Assembly (NCBI RefSeq): GCF_008831285.2
Contig: NC_045151.1
Location: 2,537,544 to 2,601,543, forward strand
Source: Nymphaea colorata
Lineage: Eukaryota; Streptophyta; Magnoliopsida; Nymphaeales; Nymphaeaceae
Direction: 5' to 3'
DNA length: 64,000 bases
The notes under the pieces were generated by a model. The model made no database searches and had not been told where the DNA came from. It saw nothing but the letters and a program-made list of their open reading frames with translations. This document shows, piece by piece, positions 12,394-24,662 of this stretch (position 1 is the first letter of the stretch; each line of letters starts with the position of its first letter). A program made the translations under genes and the position numbers.

Positions 12394-15300
12394 GGCCAAA
12401 TATGTCTTTATACATTCAGACATTACATAAAACCTTAGGAGCTCATAACTGCTATCTTATTAAACGTAATCTTTACCAATCTCGTCCATGATCATATCAA
12501 TACAGAACCAAAGTGGCTTTCGCTATATTAAAATTAGCCAAACTTTCAATGATCACAAATGTTGACATAGTCAATGACATAGATCTGGTATGGATGTATA
12601 ACATGAGAATTACATGTAATGTAATTACAACATGTCTATTCTTAATTGGTTCTACTTTAAAACCTTATGAAGATCAAAAAACACAAACACATAATGGAAC
12701 CAAAGAACTTTAAACTATATTTTGCAGAAAACAGAATATGTGTCTATACATAAGAGCAAACAAAATATAAACTCCCACTAAACCAGTACATCAACCAAAG
12801 ATGAAACCTCCATACGAACAACATGTTCGTGAAAGACCTTAGGTGTTAAACATTTAATAAACGGATCTACAATTATAGAGTTTGTCCCAATATGCTCTAA
12901 AGACACCTCACTGTTTTGTATCATCTCTAAAACTTAATGTTGATGTGCTTCGACTTTGACAAACTGCGGCTATTATTAGAGTACATGACTGCTGAATTAT
13001 TGTCACACAATAACCTTAGTGGTCTTTGTACACCATTCATAATACGCAACTCCGTGATAAAATTCTGCAACTATAAAGCATGATTGGATGCCTCGTAACA
13101 TGCTATGCTACCGTCTTGGCACACAGTAAAGTCAGAATTTGAATACTCAATGATCTCTAACTGGTCTGACCTCTTATATGTGAGCATAAAATATTTTGTT
13201 CTTTGTAAGTATCTCAATACTCTTTTGGCTGCTTTCCAATGATCCATACCAGAATCTTTTGTTCTTTTGTTCTTGAGTTGGAGATAATTTTCTTCGCATT
13301 CCCTGAAACAAAGTTTTCTGGTTATACTATATATATCATTTCATCAATATCTCCATTTGGAAATGCTGCCTTTACATTTATCTGATGCAACTCTAAGTCA
13401 AAATGAGTCACAAGTGTCATTATGGTCCTGAAAAAGTCTTTCGACAAAACTGAAGAGAAAGTCTCTGTATAATCAATGTCTTTATTTTGAGTAAAACCCT
13501 TTGCGACAAGACTTGTCGTATACCTTTTGATATTTCGTAATGAATCCCTCTTGATTTTAAATATCCATTTACAATGAATGAGTTTTACTTATTCAGGCAA
13601 GGGAACAATGTCCCATAAGTCAGTATCCATCATGAACTTTATTTCCTCATTCATGGCATCTATTCACTTATGAGATTTAAAACTCTTTATCGCTTACTAG
13701 AGGTTAATAGGATCATCTTCCATTAAGCCATATCAACATCATGTTCTTGGAGATAGACAAAATCATTTGAAATTGTACTTCTCATCTTTCAGTGGATCTC
13801 CTCAGTGGCACATCTACTTGATTTTGTTGAGGTTGTTGAGTTTGTTCTTTAGTAGGGAGATCGACATCATTGCTTTCTTCTGAATATATTGATGGAACGA
13901 TGACATGAATGAAGACCTGACTATTGCTTACAACATCTGTATGAGTAGACTAAGGTCCCTCTTCAAGAGCAATGCTTCTAACCTGATCACCTCCCCCAAA
14001 CTCAATATCCTAAAAAAATGGGCATTTCTTGTTTCAAAGAAAGACTTATTGATTGGATTATAAAACTTATAACCCCTTGACCTTTCCGAATATCCAACCA
14101 AATAACAGCTAACCGTCTTAGAGTCAAGTTTTTTTTGTTTGGCCTATATGGCATTGCTTCAGCTGGACATCCCCAAACATAAAAATGCCTCATACTAGTT
14201 GTTTTACCTGTTCATAGTTCAAATAGGGTTTTCGGTACTGCTTTTGATGATACTCTATTTATAATATAAGCTGCAGTCTTTAATGCATTTCCCTAGAGGG
14301 ACTCTAGTTAGGTAGAATGATTAATCATACTCCTTACCATATCCATAAGAGTTCTGTTTCGTCTCTCAGCTACACCATTCATTCTGAGAGAACCCGACAT
14401 GGTGTATTGAGAGACCATACCATATTCATCTACATACTTAGCAAAAAATCCTGGGAGTTGTTCACCTAATCCATCATTTCTACCATAGTATTCACCATCA
14501 CGGTCAGATCTAACAGCTTTAATCATTTTGCCTAATTGATTCTCAACTTCGGCTTTAAATGATTTGAAAACGTCTAAGGATTGAGACTTCTCATGAATCA
14601 AATACAGGTAACCATAACAAGAATAATAATCTATGAACATGATAAAATATTGTTCTCCATTCCAACAAACCTTTGGGAATGGACCACAAACATCCGTATG
14701 AATCAGTTCTAAGACGTCTGAAGCTCTATCGGCACATGTTTTCTTAATGTTTGTTCATTGTCCCTTTTACATTCAATGCAAACATTAAAGTCTGCAAAAT
14801 TAAGAGATTCAAGAATTTCATTCGACGTAAGCCTTTTTATCATCTTTTCAAGGATATGTCCTAAGTGTCTATGCCACAACATAACAAAATTCTCATTGAT
14901 TAATTTTCTTTTAGTACTACTAGACGTAACATGCAAGATTTCATGATATGAAGCAACTGTATTAATCAAATAAAAGAAACAACTTAAATTTACTATCTCC
15001 AAATGAACAATAATAACCAAATTTGTCAAACGAGGAAATAAAAATCAAATTTCGTCTAAAAGACGGTACTACATAAGTTTCTGTCAAATTTAAATAACAA
15101 CCAATCTTTAACAATAACTGAACATCTGCTATGACTTCAACTTTCGCCTTCTTGCCATCGCCCATATAGATGAATCTTTCAACATCATTTGACATTCGAT
15201 AATTTAGGCAACTTTGCATAGAAACACTTATGTGAGTAGTAACACCTGAATCTACCAACCAAGTGTTTCTGTGTATTGAAGTTAAATTAACCTCAGAACA

Positions 15301-15480
15301 AACCAAAGTGAGAAGTGTACATTTCTTTTCATGCCATGTGTGATACTTGTTACAATCATTCTTCATATGACCTTCACCCTTGCAAAAGAAGAAGCCTGAT
15401 TTGCCTTCTTTATGCTTCTTTTGTTTCTTAGTGGATGAATAGTCAACTGCAACTTCTTAACAGTCTTTCTTTTCTTACTT
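12394..15480 (-). pseudogene. Copia gag end-pol remnant (zinc knuckle, protease, integrase, RT, RNase H)
   Basis: Read from 15480 downwards: a gag end with a zinc knuckle FFFCKGEGHMKNDC near 15390, whose first Cys is replaced by Phe; protease WLVDSGVTTH near 15270; the GAG-pre-integrase HHCC region with LWHRHLGH and CIECKRDN (14709-15029); the integrase core with AVRSDRDGEYYGRND (14308-14640); RT motif DYTETFSSVLSKDFF then LELHQINVKAAFPNGD near 13400-13470; and RNase H with DHWKAAKRVLRYL near 13200-13245. The RT catalytic Asp of the DVK motif reads Asn, and the text jumps from the FVSGN region to DHWKAAK, so the YVDD-containing part is deleted near 13260-13300. Many stops and frameshifts. Clearly non-functional. 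Confidence 0.88.
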
Positions 15481-16219
15481 TTAAAATTTGAACCAACTCA
15501 GGAATAATACTTAAATTTACAAATATCATGGAAGCAGAACTCACTGTACAAAGAACAAAAAGACCAAAACATGCTCACAATCAATACATGTACATAGATG
15601 AAACAACAAATATAAATGAATTTAAATACAATGACCTAAATCCCATCACAAGGTACCAATGCAATATTAATAACCAATAATTGGATTGAAATATTAACAG
15701 CAAGTGGTATTCTTAGTCGACAATAAATATAGATAATTATCCCTGTCAAATAACGAGCCAATCTTTGGATTGACTCACTATTCACATGGAAACCTGAAAA
15801 TTATCACATATTCATTGCCCTGTATGCTTAAACCTAACCAAGTATACTATCATCTAATGTTCGAAACAAACAAATTTCTATAACACAGGTCACTTTGGTG
15901 ACATAAAGTATAAATCTACTCATTTTGAACAATAGATATGACAAAATATCAAATTCATAGTTTAAATATTCATTTATGGTGCACCCACAATTTTAATAAC
16001 GTGCAAAACATGATACATATATTAAAATTCACATATAAAATTGTCTTACATTGAATCCAAAATCAAATGATTCAATGAAATAGACTCAAAAGAGTCCAAA
16101 ATTTTATAAACTGGTACTATAATTGTGCTTAAGTGGGTCAAGAACCGCTGAATCAACCTTAAAATGGCCCGTATCGTTCTTAAACCGCAACTAAAACACC
16201 CACATGGACCAAAATAGGG
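15481..16219 (-). other. Copia interior without recognisable gag
   Basis: The interval where most of gag should lie is AT-rich and shows no gag-like frame. Gag was either lost or was never present beyond the zinc-knuckle end. Confidence 0.5.
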
Positions 16220-16570
16220 CTGAACCGATTTAAAAATTGAACGAACTGGTCAAAATTAGTCTAATCAGTTCTGAAACCCATTAAACCAGTTTGAAAATGG
16301 TTAAAATCGGCTTCAAAACTGAATGAACCGGTCTGAAAAATTCTGAATCGGTCTGAAAATTAATTGAACCGGTCTGAAAAACAACTGAACCGGTTTGAAA
16401 ATCAACTGAACCTGTTTGAAAACAACTGAACCGGCCTGAAAATCAATTGAACCAGTCTGTAAAGGGTCCGAATCAGTAAGAACCGTTTTAATTTTGAACT
16501 GAATCGGCTCCAAAAAGTACGAACCAGTTTTGAATAGAGTCGAATCGGTCTTAAACCGAATGAACCGGTT
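16220..16570. repeat. About 20-bp minisatellite in the copia leader
   Basis: At least ten diverged copies of a 20-21 bp unit resembling CTGAACCGGTTTGAAAATCA follow head to tail, e.g. at about 16346, 16368, 16389 and 16432. The open minus-strand frame over it is a repeat translation (VQLIFRPVQ-type periodicity), not a protein gene. Confidence 0.85.
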
Positions 16571-16619
16571 CGATTCTCTTCAGAATTGATTTAAAAAAAA
16601 GGAACTGTTTTACAAAATT

Positions 16620-17045
16620 TAAACCGTATGGATACGTGTCGGGTCAGACATGAACCGATCCAGATTCGAAAGAACTGTATTTTCAAATTTTAAACAGTAT
16701 GGATACGGGTCAGGTCCGTCATGACCCGATCTGAATCCGAAAGAACCGTATGGATATGGGTGGGGTCTGACGTGACCCGACTCGGATCCGAAATTTTTAC
16801 CGCAAAAATTTAAACCGGATGGATACGGGTCGGGTCCTACAGGACCCGACGTGGATCCAAAGTCCTTACCGCAAGCGGTCTCAAGCTGGCGGCAAATTTT
16901 AAATTCATATGGATCCGGGTCGGGTATGTCATGACCCGACCTGGGTCCGACCGCCTACCGCGCGAGCGGTTTCTTGCAGCGGTTACCTTGTGGATCCGGG
17001 TCGGGTCTGCCATGACCCGACCCGGGTCTGACTGCCTACCGCGCA
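16620..17045. repeat. Six palindromic modules (GGGTCGGGTC..GACCCGACCC) in the copia leader
   Basis: Cores start at about 16626, 16690, 16746, 16817, 16908 and 16991. Each has ATGGATACGGGTCGGGTC followed after 4-6 nt by GACCCGAYC and GGATCCGA. The two halves are reverse complements, so each module can fold into a GC-rich hairpin. Spacing is 52-91 nt. The rightmost copies are most GC-rich and most symmetric, and carry a second motif (CTGCCTACCGCGC). Confidence 0.85.
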
Positions 17046-17089
17046 AGGGTTTCCAAGCAGCAGCTCTACCGCTCACCTGCCGAATGGTG

Positions 17090-17285
17090 GAACTCCACCG
17101 GCAGACCACCCAACAACGTGGGTGGCCGCCGACAGGTCTCCCAAGGACGGCCGGCCGTCGCCCACCAAAACGACGGATTCCGGTTGTCCCCTTCCCATTT
17201 CTCCTTTCTGCTTCTTTTGTAACTGCAACGGAGGCGAGGAAGAACAGCTCCACCGGCAGCCCACCCAACAACGTGGGTGGGTGAT
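17090..17285. repeat. Duplicated 30-bp hairpin motif, GC-rich copia leader
   Basis: CACCGGCAG followed by CCACCCAACAACGTGGGTGG occurs at about 17096-17126 and 17251-17281 with one or two differences. Each copy has 7-nt arms (CCACCCA/TGGGTGG) around a 6-nt loop. Overlapping open frames here are on both strands and mutually exclusive, so I treat the block as non-coding leader. Confidence 0.7.
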
Positions 17286-17539
17286 GGCGGGTCGCCTCAC
17301 ATCGGCCGGCCATCGACCAAACGGCCGGCAGTCGGCCGCCGCCCCTCCTTCCTCTTCTTCTTTTGGGGCTGCAAGCCCGACAACTTCCAACGCTCACGCT
17401 GTTGGGCGATGAAGGTCGTCGCCCCCCTCACCTTTTTTTTTAAAAAAAAAAATCTTGTAGCTGAAGAAAAGGGAAGATCCGAAAGGGAAAAACACACAAA
17501 AAATCATTCAAAAAATCCAATGATTCAACAATGAACATA

Positions 17540-17552
17540 GGCTTTAATACCA
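17540..17552 (-). other. Primer binding site of the copia element
   Basis: On the minus strand, two bases after the 5' LTR end, TGGTATTAAAGCC matches the initiator-Met tRNA primer site TGGTATCAGAGCC with two transition-type changes. Confidence 0.85.
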
Positions 17553-17554
17553 AT

Positions 17555-18017
17555 TGATGAAGAGAAATTTCCTCATGCATACACAAAAACAAATATGCCC
17601 TAAACATGATCATGTTGATGCTAAATCATTGAATCAAAACTTTAATTGTAGCGGAAGCGTACCTGAATCCATCTGAACAATCGGACGGTGAGATCGCAAT
17701 AGGACTTTCCAGGGTTTGTGTGGAGCACATGCGGTTTCTCTCATATAGGGAAGAGACAACCCTAAAAAGCGATGTTTCAAGCAACCGTGCACGACCCCAG
17801 GGACCACTACCCTTTTATATTGTGAGCAATTACGGATTCAACCCATCAAAGAATCCATAATTGCGTACAGGTATCTATACATTATAAAATACCTCATACC
17901 ATATTAAATGATGTGATATCTCAAAACGTAATTACTTAAATGGATATTTACATTAAGATAACCATAATATCTGAAATTCCTCATTAACATATGTCAGCCC
18001 ATCAAATGATCCTTACA
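17555..18017 (-). repeat. 5' LTR of the copia element
   Basis: 463 bp; begins TGTAAGGATCA on the minus strand and ends CATCA next to the primer binding site. See the paired LTR for divergence. Confidence 0.92.
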
Positions 18018-18519
18018 CCATGTAGTGGAATAAAGTAGATGAAATAGGTGTTGTGGTTCTTGGTGGTTAGACTTTATAAGTTTCAATCATTTTCACTTTA
18101 CTTAGAAGTTTTTTTGGTTTACAGAAACTTAATTAGCAAGTATAGCATGCAAAGAGCTCAAAGAAAAGGACTTAAATGTCCCTATGGCAGGAAAGTTTCT
18201 CGGGTAACACACTTTAGCAAATATTGTAACTTCAAGAGACAAACTTATTTCTTATATTCTATATTATTATGGTGTAAATTATGGCAGATCTGAAAAAAAA
18301 AGGGTTCCTTGTTATTGCTTTAAAGTTGTCTATGTTTAGTTGTTAATACTATTGTTTTCTAAATGGATAGATTATGGTATGAACATCTTGGGGCCTTGCG
18401 GAGGACATTGGCGAAACAACGTTTTTCTGTCCTATGATTCACATGTTTGAGGTATTGCTCATCTAAGTTTGGCATTATCTTTCACGAGGGATCAATACAA
18501 TGTTCATAATGCTCCTACC
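18018..18519. other. Intergenic, no gene recognised
   Basis: AT-rich sequence between the copia element and the first hAT-like MITE; nothing supportable. Confidence 0.4.
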
Positions 18520-18727
18520 TAGGGGCGGAGGGAGGGGAGGGCCCGCCTAGGCCATGGCCCTACTCTAATGAATTGAAAAAAAAAAATACATTGTAAAAAA
18601 TAAAAATTTTTTGTTGCCCTATGTATTTTTTGGTTGTGAGTTCAATTTGGCCCCACCCAAATCAAACTCAAAAAAACCCAGCCTCCGTTTGGCCCGCCCC
18701 TAAAAAAAAAACCTGGCTCCACCCCTG
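18520..18727 (+). mobile_element. hAT-like MITE, 208 bp
   Basis: Terminal inverted repeats TAGGGGCGGAG and CTCCACCCCTG, with CCTACC directly on both sides (18514-18519 and 18728-18733). The interior is AT-rich with homopolymers. The CAGGGGCGGAGCC-type end is common in plant hAT MITEs; the usual 8-bp duplication is here only 6 bp exact. Confidence 0.8.
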
Positions 18728-19355
18728 CCTACCATTTTTAAAAGTAAATTGTCGCACTCAAGGCCACAATTTTGTTTTTTGTTGATTATATTTACAAGGC
18801 TTTTCCAAAATCCAGATTATGATGTTTGTTCTAGCTCCTTGATTTTCATATATGTTGCTAGTTTGAAAGCTTCAAATTGTTGTTAATATGAACATTTCAA
18901 ACTGCTGGCTACTTATAGTTTAGTTGAGCAACTAGCAACCACTAAAAGCTTCTATTATTGAGGAACACAAAGTCTAGAAGATATTGCAAGAATATGATTT
19001 TGTTGATATGATTTTATTTACTTTGTTACTGTACTTAATGATTATCTTCTGAAGGATAGTACTATGTCAATCACTCCACGTTTCACATATTTATGCTGTT
19101 TACAACTGTTAACGTCTTTGCACAATTCACATATTTGTATTGTTTACATATATTAGTGCTAGAACTCTAAGTGAATGTGATGTAGATTCTATATTTTTTG
19201 CATGATTCAAGTTTTTTTGCAATTATTTTTCTATTTTTCAGAATAGCTAGTTCATGCAGTTTACAATTTTAGTTTGTAATTTAGCTAAAAGTCACGTTAG
19301 ATGCTTTAAAAGAACACTAAGGAATCATAATTGGTGGCCAAACTGAGCTGACGAC

Positions 19356-19550
19356 TAGGGGCGAAACCAAGATTTTCTTCAGGGGTGGGCCGACAGTCCA
19401 ACCTCTAGATCTGGGTATGGCCAAATTGAATTCAAATCTAAAAAATACATAGTGTAATTAAAAAATATTATTTTTTCCAATATGCTTTTTTTTTTCCATT
19501 GGCCAGGGTGGGGCCATGGCCCTAGGCGGCCCCCCCTCCCTCCGCCCCTG
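19356..19550 (-). mobile_element. hAT-like MITE, 195 bp, same family in opposite orientation
   Basis: Begins TAGGGGCG and ends CTCCGCCCCTG. Flanks are CTGACGAC (19348-19355) and CTGACCAC (19551-19558), an 8-bp target duplication with one mismatch. Its reverse complement shares GGCGGAGGGAGG and GGCCATGG with the 18520 copy. Confidence 0.85.
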
Positions 19551-21100
19551 CTGACCACCAAAAACAATTTTTAAAATGAGTGTGTTGAAATTGAAACTTT
19601 TGCCTTTTTGAAATTCTTTTTTTTATTGTAAAACATTGTTTTTATTTAGTACAAATTTGAATTCATGATTGAAATTGGTTAGGAATTAAACTTGATTTTT
19701 CAAGTCAAACTCAAGTTTACGTGGTTTGTTTTTAGGATTAAAATTATGTATTTGTTTGGAACATAGCCAGCTGTTGTTCATTGTGAAATGGTAGGTAAGT
19801 TTTGGTTCAATTATTTTTATTTATTTTTATTTCACATTTTAAGGTGTTATTAGGTTACTCATTGATTGGAAATACTTACCTCTTTGGCTGGCTGATTATT
19901 CAAATGCAATACATCATACTGCAATCATAAAGAAAGAACTTGTACAATTTAATAAAACTAGACAAATCGTAAAACTTAAATAGGCAACATATCTATAATC
20001 TCTAATAGGAATTAGAATTTACATAAGCATATATTGATGAAAATAGTATGACTTTGACTAATATATTGTACTTCATGCCATGTAGAGGATTTTACTTTTA
20101 GTTATCTGACTTTAACAAAAGTAATTTTGACATTTATCTCGTGAAGTGGGGAAAAATGAACTTCAACGGATATTATGATGTAGACCACGGTTTGTTGATA
20201 TAAAAATTGCACACTTTCTTATAATAAAACCATTATTGTTTAAAATTATATATATTATAGATTAAATTTTCATGCATATTTACAATATTCATTATAAAAA
20301 AAAACATGGTTTACGAAGGAATTAGAACCTTTTACCATCATCTCCCCCAAAGCATTTGAATGCATATGATAAAAGACCACGGTAATCTGAAAACTTTTAC
20401 CATTTTCTCCTCCAAAGCATTAGAAAAATAACATTTATTGATGTGCAGTTTCAACATCAATGAAGGAATCAATGTCATTCTCTGCACTAAGTTTTATGAC
20501 TATATCAGGTTTTTACTGACATTTTCACTGTATTACTTTTTTTTCTCAAGTAAATAAAAACCACTTTTTGTTATGATTTAAGTTTGAAGCATACCAATAA
20601 CAAAAAATGAAAAGGATTATAAGATATGAACCTATTACATTCATAACGTAGCTATGAATTCAAAAGGAAAGAACTTCAAATGGTCCTTGCTGATGAGGAA
20701 AGTTTTTCTAAGTAGAAGTCAAGACCCAAAATGCTGAAAAAAGAATATATGGATTCAAAATTCTTTTGTGTTCAAACTTTTCCATGCACGTATTGATGCT
20801 GAACGTAAGGATACATTTGTTGTTGGCTCAGTGGTAACTACGGAAAAAAGATACAATACAAACATCTACCAATGATTTAAATATGTTGACAAGATCTTTA
20901 CTTAAGGATATGATGAAGGGACCTAAAGCTAACATGCTAGATAACAACATGTTTTAAGTTCTTTCATAAATGTGAAAATAAGTTGGACCATGATGGAGGC
21001 AGGTTTGGATCATTGAAAATGGTTAAGGCTGGGAGATCCGTGAAATCTTTCTCAAAAAGAGTAATTATTGCTAGGAAAACATATCATGGAATGGTAGTAT
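19551..21100. other. Intergenic, no gene recognised
   Basis: AT-rich. Short open stretches exist near 20980-21100 (for example one with SVKSFSKRVIIARKTYHGMV) interrupted by the next MITE, possibly transposase debris, but no family can be named. Confidence 0.3.
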
Positions 21101-21277
21101 CTAGGGGCAGAGCCAGAAAATTTTTCCATGGGGCACTAAGTACGCAGTTAACAACCAAGTCCACACAGGTTCATGAGGCAGCGATCGGGGTTTCGTGGGG
21201 CTGCTTCACCTAAATCCAACTATAAATTGAAGGAGTTAGAGTAGCTCCGGGGGCACACGCCCCACCTAGCTACATTC
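21101..21277 (+). mobile_element. hAT-like MITE, about 177 bp, damaged right end
   Basis: The left end CTAGGGGCAGAGCCAG is of the same type as the other two. ATGGTAGTAT is repeated exactly at 21091-21100 and 21278-21287, covering the expected 8-bp duplication. The right terminus (CACCTAGCTACATTC) has lost the usual CGCCCCTG. Confidence 0.75.
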
Positions 21278-21975
21278 ATGGTAGTATCCCACCTTCTTTC
21301 TCTTAAAGTTTATCATCCATGTCATGATATTAAGAATGAAAAAGGCTTCGGAGTATATTATTAGTCAAGAAAAACATGTTTTTTTGCCTAATACAAGTAG
21401 GCGTAGAAGGTTATTTACTTATAATAAGGTAAAATCTTATTTTTACTCATCGAACTTGACGAAGGTAAAATCTTATTTTTACTCATTGAACTTGACTTGT
21501 TTAATGCATATTGTGGAATGATTTGGAATTTTCTCATAGTGGTGACATTGGAGCTTGGTTTTCATCCCTGGTGGATTTACAAGGTTATGACATGTATGAC
21601 CTCTATGCCTTGTGCCATATTAATCAATGGATGAGGAGAGTGATTAACTTTCGAGTGGGAAGAAGTTGAGCCTTTGTCATTGTACCTTTTCTAATTGTTA
21701 TAAAGATGTTTGATTGTGGACTTAAAGGTGGTATTCAGTAGAATCAAAGTCAATTTATCACATATAAAATAAATGCTTTTAAAGTAGCATTCATTATATT
21801 AGTGAAGCTCAAGTTCATCATTTAACAAGACTCATATTAGGTCAATAAAGTATTTAAAATAATAGTTTGAATGTGGAGCATTCAGGAAAAGCACATGCTA
21901 TATTTGCAGTGTGTCCAATTGCAATAAGTTAATTTGAGGCAGCCGACTGATTTCAATTCCTATCTCTCTCTCTCT

Positions 21976-22013
<38 letters not shown>

Positions 22014-23820
22014 CATGAATATTTTTGACTGAAAATGTTGAAAAATGTCTCAGTTGATACTTTCAAATTCTAACAATTTTTCAAATCATAAATGCAATAA
22101 GACGGAAATTTAGGATTAGTATTCATTCTAAAACCACTTAACTTGACTGCAGGAATGTTGCAAAGTATGTAATAAATATTCTTCTATGTAATAAATACTC
22201 TTCCAAATCTTGCAATATATTGCTTCCAAATACACTGCCATTACTTTAAAATCTCACTCTTGAGTTGCATAAATATCACACTAAACTTAGATCCTTGAGT
22301 TCTGATCTAGAGCTTAATCAACAGTGGCCAACTATCCAAGGGGCACTATTTTAAAAGTTTTCATGCCTTAAGGGGCACCAATATATAACTATTAATACAT
22401 AGTTGAGATAGCCTTCACAGAAATAAAGAAAATTTGGTGGTCTGGTGTGGGCAACTGCCCGCCGCAGCTTCCATGTAGCACCGCTACTGTTAATCAAGCT
22501 CAAATGGGGACTGAATGTGCATGCTAGTAAAGGAGGGTAGATCACAAAGATTGGTGAAATTGATAAGCCAATTTTGCATCAAATTAAGAACCATGAACCT
22601 AAGATCTCTACTATCCCTCAACTTCATAGATCAAAAGTAAGAGGTGCAGAAGGTTTGGCTTGAAATCCATAAACTTTAAGATGCAAAAGTTACAGACTCG
22701 TTATATAATTCAAGCATTTGTTATACACATGAATTCATATAATTAAAAATCAAGGGATTTGAACTCTTGGCACCACTAACCAAAAAATTAAGATTACCTT
22801 AGATCTTAAATCCGAGGCAATAAATGCCCCCCTTAAGGAGGTCTTTGGAAACTAAGTCACATGGGTACTTCAACAAGGCCTCCATGCCCTTGTCCCTTAC
22901 TCAACGTGGACACACTTGGGTACCTTTTAAATCAGAACTAATCCAAACTAACTTAATTTTACTTTATAAGAATTTTCTTACTCAATTTTCACTCTGTTTT
23001 AGAGTTATTTTTCAGTAGCATATAATGTTTTTATTTATATCACTTGTTTATTCAAATGTTGCTTTCGTTTTGATTTTTTGTGATATTTTGCACATACCGG
23101 TATACATGTCTTGTCGTACCCTATACCCACATTTTTGTAAAGTTGTCTTGCTTGTACCTATATCTCTATACCTGTATCCCAACCATACTCGTACCCATGT
23201 AACTTAGTTGTACAATGATTAGATACTGATTGAGATTTTAGTTTTTTGTTATGAACCTTGGCAATGGAAAGGAAGGGGAAAGGTACCCAAATTGGTGCTG
23301 TAATGGAGCAACGAAGAGTGGGTCTACCAATAGTTGTGGTGGGGAAGGGGAAGAGATAGACAAGGTTAGATCTAGTAATTGAAGAGAGTTGTCTACTTAG
23401 AAGTAAACTATTTGGATTCAGGTCGAATCTGACCTTTACTAAATTTGATTTAATGGGATTCTGTGTTAACCAAATTCTAGTTCGGACATGAATTCAGTGA
23501 AATTGCACACTGGATCCAATTAGCAATTGGATCTAGATTTCTTTACCGCAGCCAGCTAAATGGATTCAACAAGAGTCACTTGTTAAACATGAGGATAGCA
23601 GCTGGGTTCGAGAAGACAATGTACAGGAATTTCATATTTTAGTGTAAAGACAAGCGAGTTTGTCCCGTAAATTTTGTAAAACTCCATTTTCTAATGAGGC
23701 GTCCGAAGTTCTCTATGTTGGGCATGAGTTGATGGCCAGCAAAGCACACGATTGACTAGGACCTTGTATTTTTATGAAGGTTCAAGAGAGTGAAGTGCTG
23801 TGAATTTTTGTATTATTACT
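21278..23820. other. Intergenic, old repeat fragments
   Basis: AT-rich. Around 22326-22550 there are GGGGCACTA and GGGGCACCAA motifs and CCGCCGCAGC reminiscent of hAT-type MITE interiors, without intact ends. No coding region found. Confidence 0.35.
21962..22008. repeat. (CT)n(TA)n microsatellite
   Basis: Short CT run followed by about 14 TA units. Confidence 0.9.
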
Positions 23821-24010
23821 GTGATTGGAATTTTTGTATTATTTTTCATGTGCAAGAAAAAGTAACCTTTCTATAGTTTTCATGTGATTGGAAATTTTGT
23901 ATTACTTTTCATGTGCAAGAAAAAATAACCTTTCTATGGTTTTGAGGACTTGGAACAACTTAAAGGGTGTTTGACAATGACTTGGGACAACTTAAAGGGT
24001 GTTTGACAAT
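23821..24010. repeat. Two adjacent tandem duplications (63 bp x2, 32 bp x2)
   Basis: 23821-23883 repeats at 23884-23946 with a few changes (GTGATTGG ... CATGTGCAAGAAAAA). Immediately after, 23947-23978 repeats at 23979-24010 (GACTTGG..ACAACTTAAAG). Confidence 0.85.
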
Positions 24011-24627
24011 AGGAACACCGAAATAATGTTCTATAATCAGCTTCAAAGATCATAAGTGTCCCATCAACCAGCCTCAATTATGAGCTACAATGCTGCTCTG
24101 AGGCAGCTGGTTGGTGAGGGACAAGCAAACAACATGTCCTTAGTTTGATCTTAGTGCATGCTACTCATCTGAATTGCCAATGAATTGCTAACGGTGGCAT
24201 GCATGACACTCAAGTTAAAAGCATTTTTCGTAAGTCCACCCAGGCCTTGCATCTTGGGGGCGAGGGCGAGGAGTTTGACATTTCTACTACCAAACAGTCC
24301 CTTCAAGTTTCCTTTAGCAGCTTTTTACGACTGTTTTCCTTTTATTAGGCGTCAGCTAATAAAAATCACATGGTTAGAAGCCATTGTGATTGAAACATGG
24401 GGTAATCAGAATTTAATTTTTACGGATTTGGAGCTTACCTCGAAGGAAATTCGTGTAAGTATCCCAACTTAGAATGGTTCGGAATCAATCAACTAAGTCA
24501 TTGCAAAAGAGAAACCACAGAATCAGAATTCTTATTAAAACGACCAAATGCTTAGGCAGAAAATACATTCGAGCGATGCTGCCTAAATCATTTTTCCTTG
24601 TCTCCTTTTTGCATTTAAAGGGAAATT

Positions 24628-24662
<35 letters not shown>

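Larger units (their letters stand above)
11927..18017 (-). mobile_element. Decayed Ty1/copia LTR retrotransposon, full length, minus orientation
   Basis: Two direct LTRs (11927-12381 and 17555-18017) bound a 5.2-kb interior. A primer binding site and a purine tract sit exactly at their inner edges. Coding order from right to left is gag remnant, protease, integrase, RT/RNase H, the copia order. The flanks are tcatg (11922-11926) and ccatg (18018-18022), a 5-bp target duplication with one mismatch. By hand count the LTRs differ at about 55 of 455 positions (about 88% identical), mostly transitions. Every coding module carries stops or frameshifts, and most of gag is missing. Such an element could move only with help from a relative; this copy looks dead. 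Confidence 0.93.

Noticed and set aside
16837..17497. Several long overlapping frames on both strands in GC-rich DNA
   Set aside because: They lie in the copia leader between LTR and gag, contradict each other, and follow the repeat periodicity.
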